Source of the DNA: Bacteroidales bacterium UBA1800 | GTDB taxonomy: Bacteria > Bacteroidota > Bacteroidia > Bacteroidales > VadinHA17 | Assembly (NCBI GenBank): GCA_002319915.1 | Contig: DCFQ01000103.1 | Location: 20,179-84,178, forward strand | Direction of reading: 5' to 3' | Length of the DNA stretch: 64,000 bases | Part shown: positions 8,113-17,004 of the stretch, piece after piece | Position numbering within the stretch: the first letter of the stretch is position 1 | Layout: every line of letters starts with the position of its first letter | Translations under genes and position numbers: made by a program | Notes under the pieces: generated by a model | Databases searched by the model: none | Told to the model about the DNA's origin: nothing | What the model saw: the letters and a program-made list of their open reading frames with translations, nothing else

Positions 8113-11100
8113 ATGCAAAACAAAGTAGCCATCATCATTCTTTCGGTAGCATTGTTCCTGGTATCAGCCTACCAGCTTTCATTCACGGGTGCGACTTACA
8201 AAGTGAACAGTGACGCCAAAAAATATGCCAAGGGAGACCTCGTCAAACAACGCAATTATATCGATTCAATTTCAGCGCTTCCAAAGGAAAAGTGGAGTTT
8301 CCTTGGCTACACCTTCAAGGAGTGCGAAAGGAAGCAGCTGAATCTCGGACTTGACCTCAAAGGCGGAATGAACGTCATTCTCGAGGTATCCATCGAGGAC
8401 GTCCTGAAATCACTTTCAAACTACAGCACCGACAAGACCTTCCATGATGCGCTTGCACGGGCCAGGCAAATGCAGAAACAAAGCCAGGCTGATTTTCTGA
8501 CGCTGTTCGGAAGAGCATTCCAGGAAATTGACCCGAACGCACGGCTTGCTGCTATATTCGGAACACCTGCCCTCCGTGACAAGATCAACTTCAACTCTAC
8601 TAACGAACAGGTGATGAACGTCCTCAGCGACGAAGTAAATGTTGCGATCGACAATGCATTCAATATTCTTCGTACCAGGATCGACCGGTTCGGGGTTGTT
8701 CAGCCAAATATTACAAAGCTATCCACCAAGGGAAGGATACTGATCGAACTTCCCGGTCAGGAAAATCCGAAACGTGTCCGTGAGCTTTTGCAGGGAACGG
8801 CAAATCTCGAATTCTGGGAAACCTACCAGAACAGTGAGATCCTTCCTTACCTTTCCGAAGCCAATAAGATGCTGAAGGAGATCCGGACAAGCACTGCTGC
8901 GAAAGATACAACTGCATCTGCCGCTTCAAAGAGTGTCGCAGCAGCCGATACCACCAAAAAGGAGGAAGCTCTTCTTGACCTGATCAAAAAGGACACCACC
9001 AAAGCTTCAAAAGCTGAGACTGAATCACGGGCAGAGTTCAACCGCCAGAATCCACTGTTCGGAGTCCTCAACCCGCGTGTCGATGGACAGGGGCAGCCGC
9101 TTCCGTCGTGTATGATCGGACTGGCAGCGGTAAATGACACTGCAACGGTTGATAATTTACTGAAGATGCCGCAGATAAAGGCGATCTTCCCGCGTGATCT
9201 TAAGCTTTACTGGAGCCAGAACCCTTACAAATATGATCCTACAAAAACATTCTATGAGCTTCATGCCATCAAGGTCACTACCCGCGACGGAAGGGCTCCT
9301 CTGAGCGGAGACGTCATTACGTCTGCAAGACCTACCTCAGGTGTGACAGGCTCCGAAGTAAAGGTTGATTTCAGCATGAATGCCGATGGTGCAAAGACCT
9401 GGGCAAGAATGACAAGAGATAATATCGGAAGGTGTATTGCAGTGGTGCTCGACGGATATGTACGCTCTTATCCTAATGTTGTCAATGAGATTACAGGCGG
9501 AAATACCGAAATAACAGGGGATTTTACCATCGATGAGGCAACCGACCTTGCCAATATCCTGAAATCAGGCAAGATGCCGGCTCCGGCAAAGATCGTTTCC
9601 GATACTGTTGTCGGTCCGACACTTGGCAAGGAGGCAATCAGTTCCGGTTTCGCTTCATTCATCATAGCATTTGTCCTGGTTCTTGCATTCATGATCTTCT
9701 ATTACAGCAAGAGCGCCGGTACAATTGCAGATATTGCACTGTTTACTAACGTCTTTCTGCTGTTCGGAGTCCTGGCATCCCTTAATGCAGTACTCACGCT
9801 GCCCGGTATTGCCGGTATCGTGCTTACCATGGGTATGGCGGTTGATGCAAACGTGCTTATTTATGAACGAATACGTGAGGAACTTCGTGCAGGCAAAGGG
9901 ATCAAGCTCGCTATTGCTGACGGCTACAGGCGTGCATATTCCGCCATCATCGACTCCAACGTTACCACAATACTGACCGGTATAGTTCTCTACCTGTTCG
10001 GACAGGGACCGATCAAAGGATTTGCAACAACCCTTGTGATCGGGATCCTTACATCAATGTTCACATCGATCTTCATTACCAGGCTTATTTATGAATACCT
10101 GCTCAAGAGAAATGCGAACCTTACTTTCTCGATCAAGATCACTGCAAATCTTTTCAAACATACCCATATCGATTTCATCGGGATGAGGAAGTATTTTTAT
10201 ATCGGCTCCGCAGTGATACTTCTGGCAGGCATAATCTCCCTGTTTGTAAGAGGCCTTAACCCGGGAATCGACTTTACCGGAGGAAGGACCTATGTGGTGA
10301 AATTTGACAAGCCGGTAAGGACCGAAGATATTGCAAGCAGTCTTAATGTGGCATTCGGCGAGCTCCCGCAGGTGGTTACATTCGGAAGCACCGACCAGGT
10401 GAAGATTACCACCAAATACAAAATCAATGAAGCCGCAGCGGAAGATGAAGTGCAGACAAAGCTGTATGACGGGCTCAAGTCATTCCTGCCACAGGGCGAA
10501 ACAAAAGACCAGTTCACATCACAGAATATAAGACAGAGTGAAACCGTGGGACCGGTAGTCGCTGCCGACATCAAGATCAATGCCTATTACGCAGTTGCCA
10601 TTGCACTTGTCCTGATATTCTTCTACATCTTCATGAGGTTCAGGTACTGGCAATATGGCTTCGGAGCCGTTATGTCGCTTGTTCATGATACCTTGCTGGT
10701 AATAGGTGTATACTCACTGCTATGGGGGATAATGCCATTCTCAATGGAGATCGACCAGGCATTTATTGCAGCGGTCCTGACAGTGATAGGGTTCTCGGTG
10801 AACGATACGGTGATCGTCTTTGACAGGCTCAGGGAGTATATCCCGATCTACCGCAAACGTCCCCTCAAAGAGGTCCTGAATATGGCCATGAATGCAACCC
10901 TGAGCCGTACCATCAATACCACCCTGACAGTTATGCTCACCATCTTTGCGATGTTCTTCTTCGGCGGTGCAGTGATCAGGGGATTCATGTTCGCACTTAT
11001 GATCGGTATCGGTACAGGCGTTTATTCATCAGTGTTCATTGCTGCGATGCTCATGTACGACACTATCAAAAAGGACACAAAGGAGATCGAAGCAAAAGTC

Positions 11101-11133
11101 CCGGCAAAATCGAGCGCTGACGTGGTTAAGTAA
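8113..11133 (+). CDS. secDF: Fused protein-export membrane protein SecDF
   Basis: Accessory subunit of the Sec translocon that uses the proton-motive force to pull substrates out. The 1006-residue chain is a SecD-SecF fusion, the normal Bacteroidota form. The SecD part (about 1-670) has TM1, a large periplasmic P1 domain and five helices with GMAVDANVLIYERIREEL. The SecF part (about 690-1000) starts with GMRKYFYIGSAVILLAG and GIDFTGG, and has GFSVNDTVIVFDRLREY. The P1 domain holds an insert of about 50 residues rich in A, T, K and S (about 258-305), probably a flexible linker. It is followed by a tatA-type gene, giving a protein-export neighbourhood. Confidence 0.97.
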   Translation: MQNKVAIIILSVALFLVSAYQLSFTGATYKVNSDAKKYAKGDLVKQRNYIDSISALPKEKWSFLGYTFKECERKQLNLGLDLKGGMNVILEVSIEDVLKSLSNYSTDKTFHDALARARQMQKQSQADFLTLFGRAFQEIDPNARLAAIFGTPALRDKINFNSTNEQVMNVLSDEVNVAIDNAFNILRTRIDRFGVVQPNITKLSTKGRILIELPGQENPKRVRELLQGTANLEFWETYQNSEILPYLSEANKMLKEIRTSTAAKDTTASAASKSVAAADTTKKEEALLDLIKKDTTKASKAETESRAEFNRQNPLFGVLNPRVDGQGQPLPSCMIGLAAVNDTATVDNLLKMPQIKAIFPRDLKLYWSQNPYKYDPTKTFYELHAIKVTTRDGRAPLSGDVITSARPTSGVTGSEVKVDFSMNADGAKTWARMTRDNIGRCIAVVLDGYVRSYPNVVNEITGGNTEITGDFTIDEATDLANILKSGKMPAPAKIVSDTVVGPTLGKEAISSGFASFIIAFVLVLAFMIFYYSKSAGTIADIALFTNVFLLFGVLASLNAVLTLPGIAGIVLTMGMAVDANVLIYERIREELRAGKGIKLAIADGYRRAYSAIIDSNVTTILTGIVLYLFGQGPIKGFATTLVIGILTSMFTSIFITRLIYEYLLKRNANLTFSIKITANLFKHTHIDFIGMRKYFYIGSAVILLAGIISLFVRGLNPGIDFTGGRTYVVKFDKPVRTEDIASSLNVAFGELPQVVTFGSTDQVKITTKYKINEAAAEDEVQTKLYDGLKSFLPQGETKDQFTSQNIRQSETVGPVVAADIKINAYYAVAIALVLIFFYIFMRFRYWQYGFGAVMSLVHDTLLVIGVYSLLWGIMPFSMEIDQAFIAAVLTVIGFSVNDTVIVFDRLREYIPIYRKRPLKEVLNMAMNATLSRTINTTLTVMLTIFAMFFFGGAVIRGFMFALMIGIGTGVYSSVFIAAMLMYDTIKKDTKEIEAKVPAKSSADVVK

Positions 11134-11159
11134 GAAGCAGGTTAACTGACAAATATTTT

Positions 11160-11257
11160 GTTTCACGGAGATCACAGAGAATTTGCCACCGGCCCCCTAA
11201 AGGGGGTATGAGTACTCTGTGATCTCTGTGTCTCCTCCTGGGTTCCTCTGTGAAATT
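11160..11257. repeat. Palindromic intergenic element (CACAGAGATCACAGAG type) with nested C/G-rich hairpin
   Basis: The left arm CACGGAGATCACAGAG (11164-11179) pairs with CTCTGTGATCTCTGTG (11215-11230) over 15 of 16 bases. An outer TTTCAC...GTGAAA pair extends to about 11256. The loop contains CCCCCTAAAGGGGG, itself a hairpin. The element follows secDF and could serve as a terminator. Related sequence recurs at 60098-60175 and, degraded, elsewhere in the window. Confidence 0.75.
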
Positions 11258-11360
11258 TTCAAATCCACAGTTGTTGACAATCTTTGTTACCGGATTAAAT
11301 TTCATATTATTTTAATAACTTTACACTCCTAATATTTAGTCAGAAAGACAAGAGGGGTAT

Positions 11361-11816
11361 ATGAGCGGACAGGAGATATTTGTCATTATAATTGTTGCCC
11401 TGCTTTTGTTCGGGGCAGACAAATTGCCGGAGATCGCACGGGGGCTCGCAAAGGGCATGAGGGATTTCAAGAAGGCTACAGACGATCTTAAGCGTGAATT
11501 TGAGGAGAGCACCAGCGATCTGAGGCGCGATCTTACCGAGGTTTCTGGTTCAATCAGCAGTGATGTCCAGGACATTACCAATAATATCAGGACCAATGTC
11601 AACGAGGTATCGGGGGACCTGAGGCAGGAGATTCACAACTTCAAGTCGGATGTCCAGGGCAATGTCGATGAGGTAAAGGAGAACATAGATAAACAGATTG
11701 CTGATATAAATGATGTCAATAAGGAGCCGCAGGGCCAGGCAGAGCCTGCAAAGGAGCCAGAACCGGCGCCGGGGCAGCCGGCAGGTACTGAAACTCCTTC
11801 AGGAACCGCCAGTTGA
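11361..11816 (+). CDS. tatA: Twin-arginine translocase TatA/TatE-family subunit with long helical tail
   Basis: TatA-type proteins oligomerise to let folded Tat substrates across the inner membrane. The 151-residue protein has the short N-terminal helix (IFVIIIVALLLF), then the hinge FGADKLPEIARGLAKGMRDFKKA, which is the TatA/B signature and starts the amphipathic helix. Residues 35-125 are a long, charged, probably coiled-coil helix with near-repeats such as SDVQ and NVDEV/NVNEV. The last 25 residues are P/E/A-rich. Typical TatA is about 60-90 residues, so the tail is long and TatB-like function is possible. No tatC is in the window. A weak -7-like TAACTTTA lies at 11316-11323. Confidence 0.85.
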   Translation: MSGQEIFVIIIVALLLFGADKLPEIARGLAKGMRDFKKATDDLKREFEESTSDLRRDLTEVSGSISSDVQDITNNIRTNVNEVSGDLRQEIHNFKSDVQGNVDEVKENIDKQIADINDVNKEPQGQAEPAKEPEPAPGQPAGTETPSGTAS

Positions 11817-11873
11817 GGGCAAAGACTGCACTGCACAGCCTGCTGAACTGTTCCGGAACATCCGCCTGATCTC

Positions 11874-12533
11874 ATGATTATAACTGAAGGCATTACAAAA
11901 TCGTTCGGAGACCTTAAGGTCCTTAAGGGGATAAATCTTGAAATAAAAGACAGGGAAGTCGTTTCCATCGTCGGTGCTTCCGGCGCAGGCAAGACCACCC
12001 TCCTTCAGATAATCGGGACTCTCGACAAGCCCGACGACGGTATCGTTAAATATAACGGCACCGACACCCGGCGTCTCAAGGGAAAATCACTCTCATCTTT
12101 CAGGAACAGGAACATCGGATTCGTATTCCAGTTCCATCAGCTCCTGCCCGAATTTACCGCCCTCGAAAATGTTTGCATTCCTGCATATATTGCCGGAAAG
12201 GGTAAATCTGAAGCAGAGGCCCGTGCTGCAGAGATCCTGGGATTCCTTAATCTCAGTGAGAGGCTTGAACATAAGCCGTCAGAGCTCAGCGGGGGTGAAC
12301 AGCAAAGAGTTGCCGTGGCAAGGGCATTGATAAATAACCCGTCGGTAATTCTTGCTGACGAACCTTCCGGAAACCTTGATTCCGAAAACAAGAACGAGCT
12401 TCATAAGCTTTTCTTCAGGCTCAGGGACACATTCGGCCAGACAATAGTGATTGTTACGCACGACAGGCAGCTGGCCAACATGTCGGACCGTGTCCTTGAG
12501 ATGAAGGACGGGCTGATTGTGAACGGAGCTTGA
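11874..12533 (+). CDS. LolD/MacB-type ABC transporter ATP-binding protein
   Basis: The 219-residue nucleotide-binding subunit has Walker A GASGAGKTT, the signature LSGGEQQR, Walker B VILADEPSGNLDS and the H-loop in VTHDRQ. The DEPSGNLDS form groups it with the LolD/FtsE/MacB branch that works with FtsX-like permeases in lipoprotein release or efflux. It starts 57 bases after tatA and has no permease beside it. It could energise the ATPase-less permease at 5016, or a lolCE pair elsewhere; the sequence does not decide. It converges with the hyf-like operon. Confidence 0.85.
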   Translation: MIITEGITKSFGDLKVLKGINLEIKDREVVSIVGASGAGKTTLLQIIGTLDKPDDGIVKYNGTDTRRLKGKSLSSFRNRNIGFVFQFHQLLPEFTALENVCIPAYIAGKGKSEAEARAAEILGFLNLSERLEHKPSELSGGEQQRVAVARALINNPSVILADEPSGNLDSENKNELHKLFFRLRDTFGQTIVIVTHDRQLANMSDRVLEMKDGLIVNGA

Positions 12534-12642
12534 TCTGCTCTCGCTGGCTTCATGATCAGCACCCGGTATCCAGGCCGGGACAGTACACCAGGTTAAAAAT
12601 CTTTCATTAGACGGGGACTGCATATGGGGCTTTGAAAGTCTC

Positions 12643-13398
12643 TCACCTTATCCCCAGCAAGTCCATGAGACCATTGATAAAGGTAAGCGGATGAGCCGGA
12701 TTCCCGGGGACATAAAGATCAACCGGGTGATTGTTAAGGAAGCTCCTGTCGAGGGCAGGACTTCCGTTGAAAATACCGCCGCTGATGGCATCCGTTCCGG
12801 CAAGGACAATGATCTTCGGAAATGGGACGGCGTCATAGGTGAGCCTGAGCGCTTCCGCCATGTTCGCGGTGAAAGGGCCCGTGATCACGATCCCGTCGGC
12901 GTGCCGGGGTGATGCAACGAATTCGATCCCGAACCTCCCCATATCAAAATTCACATTCCCCGAAGCGCCCAGCTCCATTTCGCACGAATTGTCTCCCCCG
13001 GCCGATACCTGCCGCAATTTGAGCGACCCCCTGAAAAGTTCCCTGATCTCCTTCCTTACCTTTGTTTCATCGAGCCTGATCCTGGCATCCGCACCGGGCT
13101 TCACGATGAGCCCGCCACGATCATTGACGGCAATCCTGTAATCATTGGTAAACTTTATGGCGCCGGGTTTCAGGAATGAACACTCGCCGCAGAAGAGGCA
13201 CCTTCCGAGGTCGATGGCCCCCGAATCATTATTGATCGCACTGACCGGGCACACTGCCGCTGCTTCGCGAATATCCCTGGTTGTTATTCCTTCCGCGATC
13301 ACCGGGCGTCCCCTGAAGAGTGGCGAGACCGGCTGAGTGCGAAGGTCCTTTACCGACTGGTGGCCGTGTCGTGCCAGAATTGCCAATTCACGTATCAT
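12643..13398 (-). CDS. HyfI/HycG-like small subunit with ferredoxin domain, missing proximal-cluster ligands
   Basis: Last gene of the hyf-like operon, 251 residues. The C-terminal half (about 125-251) is the NuoB/HycG/EchC fold, with SPRHADGIVITGPFT, GTDAISGGIF and VDLYVPGNPAHP. In active relatives four cysteines here hold the proximal [4Fe-4S] cluster. By motif alignment three are replaced (Asp136, Asp203, Asn233) and only Cys139 remains. The N-terminal ferredoxin-like part keeps CP at Cys50 and CxxCxxC at Cys67/70/73, while the first CxxCxxC and the last Cys (Lys77) are gone. What remains is exactly one ferredoxin cluster II ligand set. Its membership of the hydrogenase-related complex is firm; its redox role is unknown. 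Confidence 0.85.
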   Translation of the reverse strand: MIRELAILARHGHQSVKDLRTQPVSPLFRGRPVIAEGITTRDIREAAAVCPVSAINNDSGAIDLGRCLFCGECSFLKPGAIKFTNDYRIAVNDRGGLIVKPGADARIRLDETKVRKEIRELFRGSLKLRQVSAGGDNSCEMELGASGNVNFDMGRFGIEFVASPRHADGIVITGPFTANMAEALRLTYDAVPFPKIIVLAGTDAISGGIFNGSPALDRSFLNNHPVDLYVPGNPAHPLTFINGLMDLLGIR

Positions 13399-13422
13399 AC
13401 TAATCAGCTTTTGTTAATCAGG

Positions 13423-14943
13423 TTACAGATCATGACCGCAATAGCTCAGGTTAAAGCTTTTATTGCAAACAGGGAAATCTGAGATCTCCTGGCTCCTTAC
13501 CGCAAGCGCAAGGGCCATCCAGTTATGCACCGAAGGATCTTTTACTTTATAATGTACAAGGTTTCCCTTTGCATCAGTTTCACATGAATGGACGATCTCT
13601 CCCCTCCATCCCTCGACGACCGAAACCGAAAAAGCACCCGGCTTCAATTTATATGAATAGTCAGGCTTCCCGGTATCTTTATCCTTGCCTGCCCATACCT
13701 CGAGAAGCTCCCTGATGATCCTCAATGATTCCCTTACTTCCAGCTTCCGGATCATTCCCCGTGCCAGAACGTCCCCGGTTTCGAGTATTGCCGGGTTAAC
13801 GGCAAAGTTCCTGAAGTACTGAAAAGGATGTGTTTTCCGTACATCCCGGGCCATCCCGCACGTTCGGGCCGCGATTCCCACGGCCCCGATCTGCCTTGCC
13901 TGCGTGCCGGTGACAGTTCCTATATCCTCGAATCTTGCCAGAACGCTGGGGGAGGAATAGATGCACTCTGTTATTCCTGAAAATTGCCTGTCAACAAAAT
14001 CTGTCATTTTAATGATCTCCGCTGCCGTTTCCTCTGAGAGCGGAAAGTTGCTGCCGCCCGACCTGATCAAGCCTTTGCCGAACCTGTTACCGCACCACAG
14101 CTGGGTGGTATTTATCACCCTGGTCCTTATGGCTTCGCAAACCACCTGGCCGAGCTGATAGGCCACGTCACCGCAAAGGGCAGCGGTATCGCCGATATGG
14201 ACTGCGATCCTTTCCATTTCGAGAGCGACGCATCTTTCGATCTGAAGTGCTTCGCCTGGTTCCAGCCCCGTAAGTGATTCAATAAGCTGGGTATGGGCCA
14301 GTGAATGTCCCACTGCCGTATCACCGGCAATTGACTCCGCAAGGATGCACCTCTGCAGGGGAGTGTTTTTCGAAAGGAACAGATCTTCGGTCCCGCGATG
14401 CTGGTAACCCAGCTGGATCTCCAGGTGGAGCACTTTTTCGCCGTTGCAGATGAACCTGAAATGGCCGGGCTCAATCACCCCGGCATGCACCGGACCGACA
14501 CCGACCTCGTGAAGCTCTTCGCTTTCTATCCCGTAGAACGGGTAATTCTCCATGGTCTTTGACTTATCCCGGCGGTTGTGGGGAAATCTTACGCCTTTCA
14601 TCCACGGATGCCCCTCAAATACGACACCGAAATTTTCATTTATCTCCCGTTCGAAGACGGAGAGCTGAGGAAAGAGATCTGCTGCTGACCTGAGCACCGG
14701 ATTCAGAGTGCCGGTCTCATATGCAGCGACTTCAATATTGCCGGAGGGATCATCTGCCAGAAAGCAGTAAAGCTTTAAGCTATCCTGGGTTTTAATGCCG
14801 TAGTATGCCAGGCAGTGCCTGGCTTCATCCTTTAACCCATCGGTGACAAAGCTGTAAAAATCATCATAACCGGAGATGGGTATTTCCCTGACCCCCCCTG
14901 CAGGATAATTGTTTTTCAGTTTGAAATGAGATGGTTGGTCCAT
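13423..14943 (-). CDS. HyfG/HycE-like fused NuoC-NuoD large subunit lacking the NiFe ligands
   Basis: The 506-residue protein fuses a NuoC-like domain (about 1-130, with FEREINENFGVVFEGHPW) to a NuoD/large-subunit domain opening with VGPVHAGVIEPGHFRF, as in HycE/HyfG. In active enzymes the N-terminal NiFe motif is RxCGxC; here the matching stretch is ESIAGDTAVGHS (203-214), with Ala206 and Thr209 in place of the cysteines. The C-terminal DPCxxC is replaced by NLSYCG (498-503), with Ser and Gly at the ligand positions. No NiFe centre can form in the usual way. This pattern fits the energy-converting-hydrogenase-related (Ehr) group rather than a hydrogenase. It starts 6 bases after the hyfF-like stop. 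Confidence 0.88.
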   Translation of the reverse strand: MDQPSHFKLKNNYPAGGVREIPISGYDDFYSFVTDGLKDEARHCLAYYGIKTQDSLKLYCFLADDPSGNIEVAAYETGTLNPVLRSAADLFPQLSVFEREINENFGVVFEGHPWMKGVRFPHNRRDKSKTMENYPFYGIESEELHEVGVGPVHAGVIEPGHFRFICNGEKVLHLEIQLGYQHRGTEDLFLSKNTPLQRCILAESIAGDTAVGHSLAHTQLIESLTGLEPGEALQIERCVALEMERIAVHIGDTAALCGDVAYQLGQVVCEAIRTRVINTTQLWCGNRFGKGLIRSGGSNFPLSEETAAEIIKMTDFVDRQFSGITECIYSSPSVLARFEDIGTVTGTQARQIGAVGIAARTCGMARDVRKTHPFQYFRNFAVNPAILETGDVLARGMIRKLEVRESLRIIRELLEVWAGKDKDTGKPDYSYKLKPGAFSVSVVEGWRGEIVHSCETDAKGNLVHYKVKDPSVHNWMALALAVRSQEISDFPVCNKSFNLSYCGHDL

Positions 14944-14949
14944 AATGGT

Positions 14950-16380
14950 TCAGAATGATCCCAGGGTGAGAATGTTGCTTTTGATAATATCGGTCAGGAA
15001 AGGTGGCTGGTAAAAGCATAATATCACTACCAGCCCCAGCAGGATGAACTGGGAGACGGTCTCCACCGCCCTCACGGAGGTCACCTGGGGCTGGTCAGGT
15101 ATCGAACGGGGATCCGAAAAAACTATGTGCATGGTCCGGGTGGTCATAGCGTAAATAACGAAACAAAGGAGGAAGAAAGTGATGATAAGGACAGCCCAGT
15201 TGCTGCCGGTAACCATTGCCCTGAATATCATTATTTCGCTGATGAACAGCCCTGAGGGCGGAATTCCCAGGATGCAGATAACCCCTGTTATGAGCACGAG
15301 TGATCCGGCCGGATAGAGCGCCATATACCTGCCGCAATCATCGAGCTTGAATGTGTGCAGGACCCGTGACAGCTGCCCCATCTGGTAGAAAAGGCTCGAC
15401 TTTATCAGTGAGTGGAGGACAATTATCAGGAATGCAGCGTAATAGCCTTCCCCGCCGATCCCGGTGGCGATCGCGACAAGACCCATGTTCTCAAGGCTCG
15501 AATAGGCAAGCATTCGCTTCAGATGCTTCGCTTTCAGCATGTATCCAGCTGCAATAAGCAGGGAAAGGATGCCTGCCAGGATGAGCACATTATTCATGAA
15601 GCTGCGGATGGGCGAGGAGGCAAAAAGTGAATAGACCCTGAAGATCGACAGGAACCCAACGTTCATCAGTGTGGTCGAGATCAGTGCGCTCACGGGAGGA
15701 GGTGAAACCGAGTGTGCATCAATGGTCACCGTGTGCATCGGAAAGAGCCCCATTTTTGTACTGAATCCGACCAGGACAAAAAGGAACGCGATCTTCAGAT
15801 AGAGGGGGTTTGCCTTGTCTATTATGACCGACAGATTCTCAAATGTCAGGTTTGCAGCATCGCCCCGGCCGTAGATGAAACCGAGGAAAAGGATCCCAAG
15901 GTATGCAAGGGCAATGCCGGTGGAACAGATGAAAACATATTTCCAGGTCGCCTCCAGGGCCATTTCGGTCCGGTCGTGATAGATAAGTGCAGCAACAGCA
16001 AGAGTGGTGGCTTCGACAAAGATCCAGAGGACCGTCATTCCATTTGCCAGGTACGCTCCCGACATGAAAGTCATCAGCAGGATCAGGGAAGCATGGTAAA
16101 TGTTGTATTTCCTGATGTCATCCTTCGCCGTATATACAAATCCATGGTAAAACGTAGGGATGGTGAGAAGTGAAAGGATCGCGAGGAGAAGCACGCCCGA
16201 GCTGCTGAAGGTGAAATAGATGAGTTCGGTGGAATTCAGATTCATCCAGGAATGGATGGTGAGCCCGATATGGATCAGGGCATAAAGCAGTGATATAAGC
16301 CTGGTTACCAGCTTATTCCTGAAAAGGAAAACTGAAAGGCTCAATAGAAATGCCGAAGAAAAGAAAATCAAAACTGCCAT
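14950..16380 (-). CDS. HyfF-like proton-translocating antiporter subunit
   Basis: A 476-residue polytopic protein of the Mrp-antiporter/NuoL-M-N family, about 13-14 helices. It keeps the channel features of the family: WIFVEATTLAV with the TM5-type glutamate, STKMGLFPMHTVTIDAHSVSPPPVSAL with the TM7-type lysine, and PPSGLFISEIMIF near the C-terminal half-channel. In HyfF the HTWLPDAHP motif of NuoL/M is likewise altered to HxxTIDAHS. It would pump protons or sodium ions across the inner membrane when driven by the peripheral arm. It follows the hyfE-like gene by 3 bases. Confidence 0.88.
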   Translation of the reverse strand: MAVLIFFSSAFLLSLSVFLFRNKLVTRLISLLYALIHIGLTIHSWMNLNSTELIYFTFSSSGVLLLAILSLLTIPTFYHGFVYTAKDDIRKYNIYHASLILLMTFMSGAYLANGMTVLWIFVEATTLAVAALIYHDRTEMALEATWKYVFICSTGIALAYLGILFLGFIYGRGDAANLTFENLSVIIDKANPLYLKIAFLFVLVGFSTKMGLFPMHTVTIDAHSVSPPPVSALISTTLMNVGFLSIFRVYSLFASSPIRSFMNNVLILAGILSLLIAAGYMLKAKHLKRMLAYSSLENMGLVAIATGIGGEGYYAAFLIIVLHSLIKSSLFYQMGQLSRVLHTFKLDDCGRYMALYPAGSLVLITGVICILGIPPSGLFISEIMIFRAMVTGSNWAVLIITFFLLCFVIYAMTTRTMHIVFSDPRSIPDQPQVTSVRAVETVSQFILLGLVVILCFYQPPFLTDIIKSNILTLGSF

Positions 16381-16383
16381 CCC

Positions 16384-16998
16384 TCAGTCTTTTAGCATTG
16401 TAAGTTCGTTGGTATGTGGCTTGAGACGCAATCCAAAAAAGCCCAGGATAAGAACCCCCACGAATATGTCGAGCAGGATCCCGATGTTTATCAGCGCCGG
16501 CATCCTGCTGCCTATTGCAAGGGAGAACATGAACACGGCATTTTCCACGATCAGAAAGCCTATCAGGTGCGAAATGATCAGCTTATGGGTAATTATCAGG
16601 AGCAGCCCCGTCAATAACGTGTAGAGTGCGACGGCCATGTAAATGACGTTGATATACTGGTTGATCATTGCGCCCGCGAGAATGACGCTCACAAGCAGCG
16701 ACAGGATGGAGAGAAGCAGAAGGTAAAATCCCGGCGTTGCCTGCCGGTGTACCTTGGAGACCCCGGAACGGCTGATAATCCTGGAAAGAAGATAAGGAAT
16801 GAGCAGTGTTTTAATTATAAGTGTTTCCGTCACGATGAACAGCAGGTTAACAGTATTTATCTCATTCAGCTCGAAAACTGCTATTCCGCACAGCAGCAAA
16901 CCCTGTATTGCAAGCAGCCTGATATATATTATCAGCCTTTCTGCCGCGGCGAAATAAACCAAAGTAACCGAAAATAAAACTATAAGATAGTTAACCAT
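16384..16998 (-). CDS. HyfE-like membrane subunit
   Basis: A 204-residue, almost wholly hydrophobic protein with about six transmembrane helices. Position between hyfC-like and hyfF-like genes, length and the short motif HKLIISHLIGFLIVENAVF identify it as hydrogenase-4 component E, the counterpart of NuoK-type subunits. It should contribute to the ion path between the NuoH-like heel and the antiporter subunits. The ATG at 16998 is 6 bases downstream of the hyfC-like stop. Confidence 0.82.
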   Translation of the reverse strand: MVNYLIVLFSVTLVYFAAAERLIIYIRLLAIQGLLLCGIAVFELNEINTVNLLFIVTETLIIKTLLIPYLLSRIISRSGVSKVHRQATPGFYLLLLSILSLLVSVILAGAMINQYINVIYMAVALYTLLTGLLLIITHKLIISHLIGFLIVENAVFMFSLAIGSRMPALINIGILLDIFVGVLILGFFGLRLKPHTNELTMLKD

Positions 16999-17004
16999 TG
17001 AAAA

